From positions 992,001-1,056,000 of the forward strand of contig OZ244928.1 of NCBI GenBank assembly GCA_965221985.1: a stretch of DNA of 64,000 nt, in the 5' to 3' direction. The position numbers and the translations under genes were made by a program. The notes under the pieces are model-generated. The model worked only from the letters and a program-made list of their open reading frames with translations. It ran no database searches and had not been told where the DNA came from. Below are positions 63,480 through 64,000 of this stretch, in pieces; position 1 is the first letter of the stretch; every line of letters begins with the position of its first letter. The DNA is from J054 sp965221985 (GTDB taxonomy: Bacteria; Pseudomonadota; Gammaproteobacteria; Steroidobacterales; GCA-2729495).

Positions 63480-64000
63480 ATGCTTAAGACAGTTTCTCCC
63501 GACGAGCTACCCACAGCACTGCGGCCATTGGTGACGGATTGGTTGGCCGAGAATGCCGATGAGCAAGGCCTCGGACCACTGCTAGACGCACATCCGGAGC
63601 TTGCCGCTCAGCTGCCTATTGTCGTCGCTTGTAGCCAATATTGCGCCGATACAATCGCGCGCTATCCTGAACTTCTGTCGGAACTCTTGGCCAATGAGCG
63701 TTTAAACCGCTCATTGGCAACTTCGGAACTTCAAGACTTGTTCACCACCGGAGTTTCAGTGGACTTGACCGAGTCGCAGTGCGAGCAGGCTCTGCGCAGA
63801 CTGCGCCACCGTGAACTAGTGCGTATTGCTTGGCGTGATCTTAACGATCAAGCTTCTCTCGATGAAACCCTCCGTGACTTGTCGGCGTTGGCCGACGCAT
63901 CTATTTGCGCGGCTTTGCGTTGGAGCCTGCAAGCCTTGAACCAGAATTATGGCCAGGCCTTGGAGGAAGACGGCCAGCCAGCAAAGTTCTTAATCTTGGG
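63480..64000 (+). CDS. glnE: Glutamine synthetase adenylyltransferase GlnE, N-terminal fragment
   Basis: The first 173 residues of a frame open to the right edge. The start is ATG 63480 (MLKTVSPDELPTAL). IVVACSQYCADTIARYPELLSELL and the following LRRLRHRELVRIAWRDLN with DETLRDLSALADASICAAL are the N-terminal pattern of GlnE. The full enzyme (about 950 residues) adenylylates and deadenylylates glutamine synthetase under PII control. Only the N-terminal part is in the window. Confidence 0.9.
   Translation, partial: MLKTVSPDELPTALRPLVTDWLAENADEQGLGPLLDAHPELAAQLPIVVACSQYCADTIARYPELLSELLANERLNRSLATSELQDLFTTGVSVDLTESQCEQALRRLRHRELVRIAWRDLNDQASLDETLRDLSALADASICAALRWSLQALNQNYGQALEEDGQPAKFLIL

Overview
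The window reads as a contiguous piece of a gammaproteobacterial chromosome with moderately high GC. The evidence is a set of conserved gammaproteobacterial neighbourhoods: rhlB divergent from trxA-rho, prmA-(DUF3426)-dusB-fis, accB-accC beside aroQ, an E. coli-type gshA of 519 aa, a long FadE-type acyl-CoA dehydrogenase, gspA/gspB, and groES-groEL followed by glnE. It is unusual for this class in carrying mevalonate-pathway genes (mvaD, a phosphomevalonate kinase and an HMG-CoA synthase) next to ispA. No phage, insertion sequence, tRNA, rRNA or CRISPR array was seen. The genus cannot be told from the sequence alone.

Layout. 1-3.2 kb: the tail of a carboxylesterase, an NRDE/TANGO2 protein, nudC, flhC and, divergent from flhC, a protein whose N-terminus looks like FlhD. 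3.3-5 kb: a YadG/YadH-type ABC exporter. 5-9.2 kb: an operon gspA-gspB-FakA/FakB fusion. 9.2-13.8 kb: isoprenoid genes ispA, mvaD, phosphomevalonate kinase and mvaS. 13.8-18.6 kb: a DUF4399 lipoprotein, fadE, mdh and a small secreted protein. 18.9-24.4 kb: a GGDEF/EAL protein divergent from a membrane-anchored receiver-domain protein, then a YheT-like hydrolase and a DUF2845 protein. 24.5-27.5 kb: gshA and two small paralogous membrane-anchored proteins. 27.5-36.9 kb: a ferredoxin-reductase-type flavoprotein, a quinone oxidoreductase, an SLC13/RCK permease, 5-oxoprolinase, an alkyltransferase-like protein, a small hydrolase and a small lipoprotein.

37-42 kb is a trehalose operon on the minus strand: otsB, a GH15 glycosidase, otsA and glucokinase. 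Upstream of otsB lies the most interesting non-coding signal: a well-formed sigma-54 promoter, a leader of about 150 nt with two A-rich hairpin loops carrying ARN-type Hfq-binding repeats, and an intrinsic terminator. It is either a free-standing CrcZ-like small RNA or an attenuated leader of the trehalose operon.

42.5-48.1 kb: ydcH, cysQ, a YrfG-type HAD phosphatase, rhlB, trxA and rho. 48.2-48.9 kb: a lone PEP-CTERM protein with a possible sigma-54 promoter. 49-61 kb: a long minus-strand run, cutA-dsbD-tlpA, aroQ-accB-accC-prmA-DUF3426-dusB-fis and purH-purD, with several ATGA start/stop overlaps. 61.2-64 kb: groES-groEL under a CIRCE operator and a sigma-32-like promoter, a strong terminator, a long inverted repeat, and the 5' part of glnE, cut by the window edge.

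Functional themes are glutathione metabolism (gshA, 5-oxoprolinase), isoprenoid synthesis by the mevalonate route, osmoprotection by trehalose, redox and protein folding (trxA, dsbD, tlpA, groESL), fatty acid metabolism (accBC, fadE, FakAB fusion) and global regulation (fis, rho, FlhDC-like, c-di-GMP).
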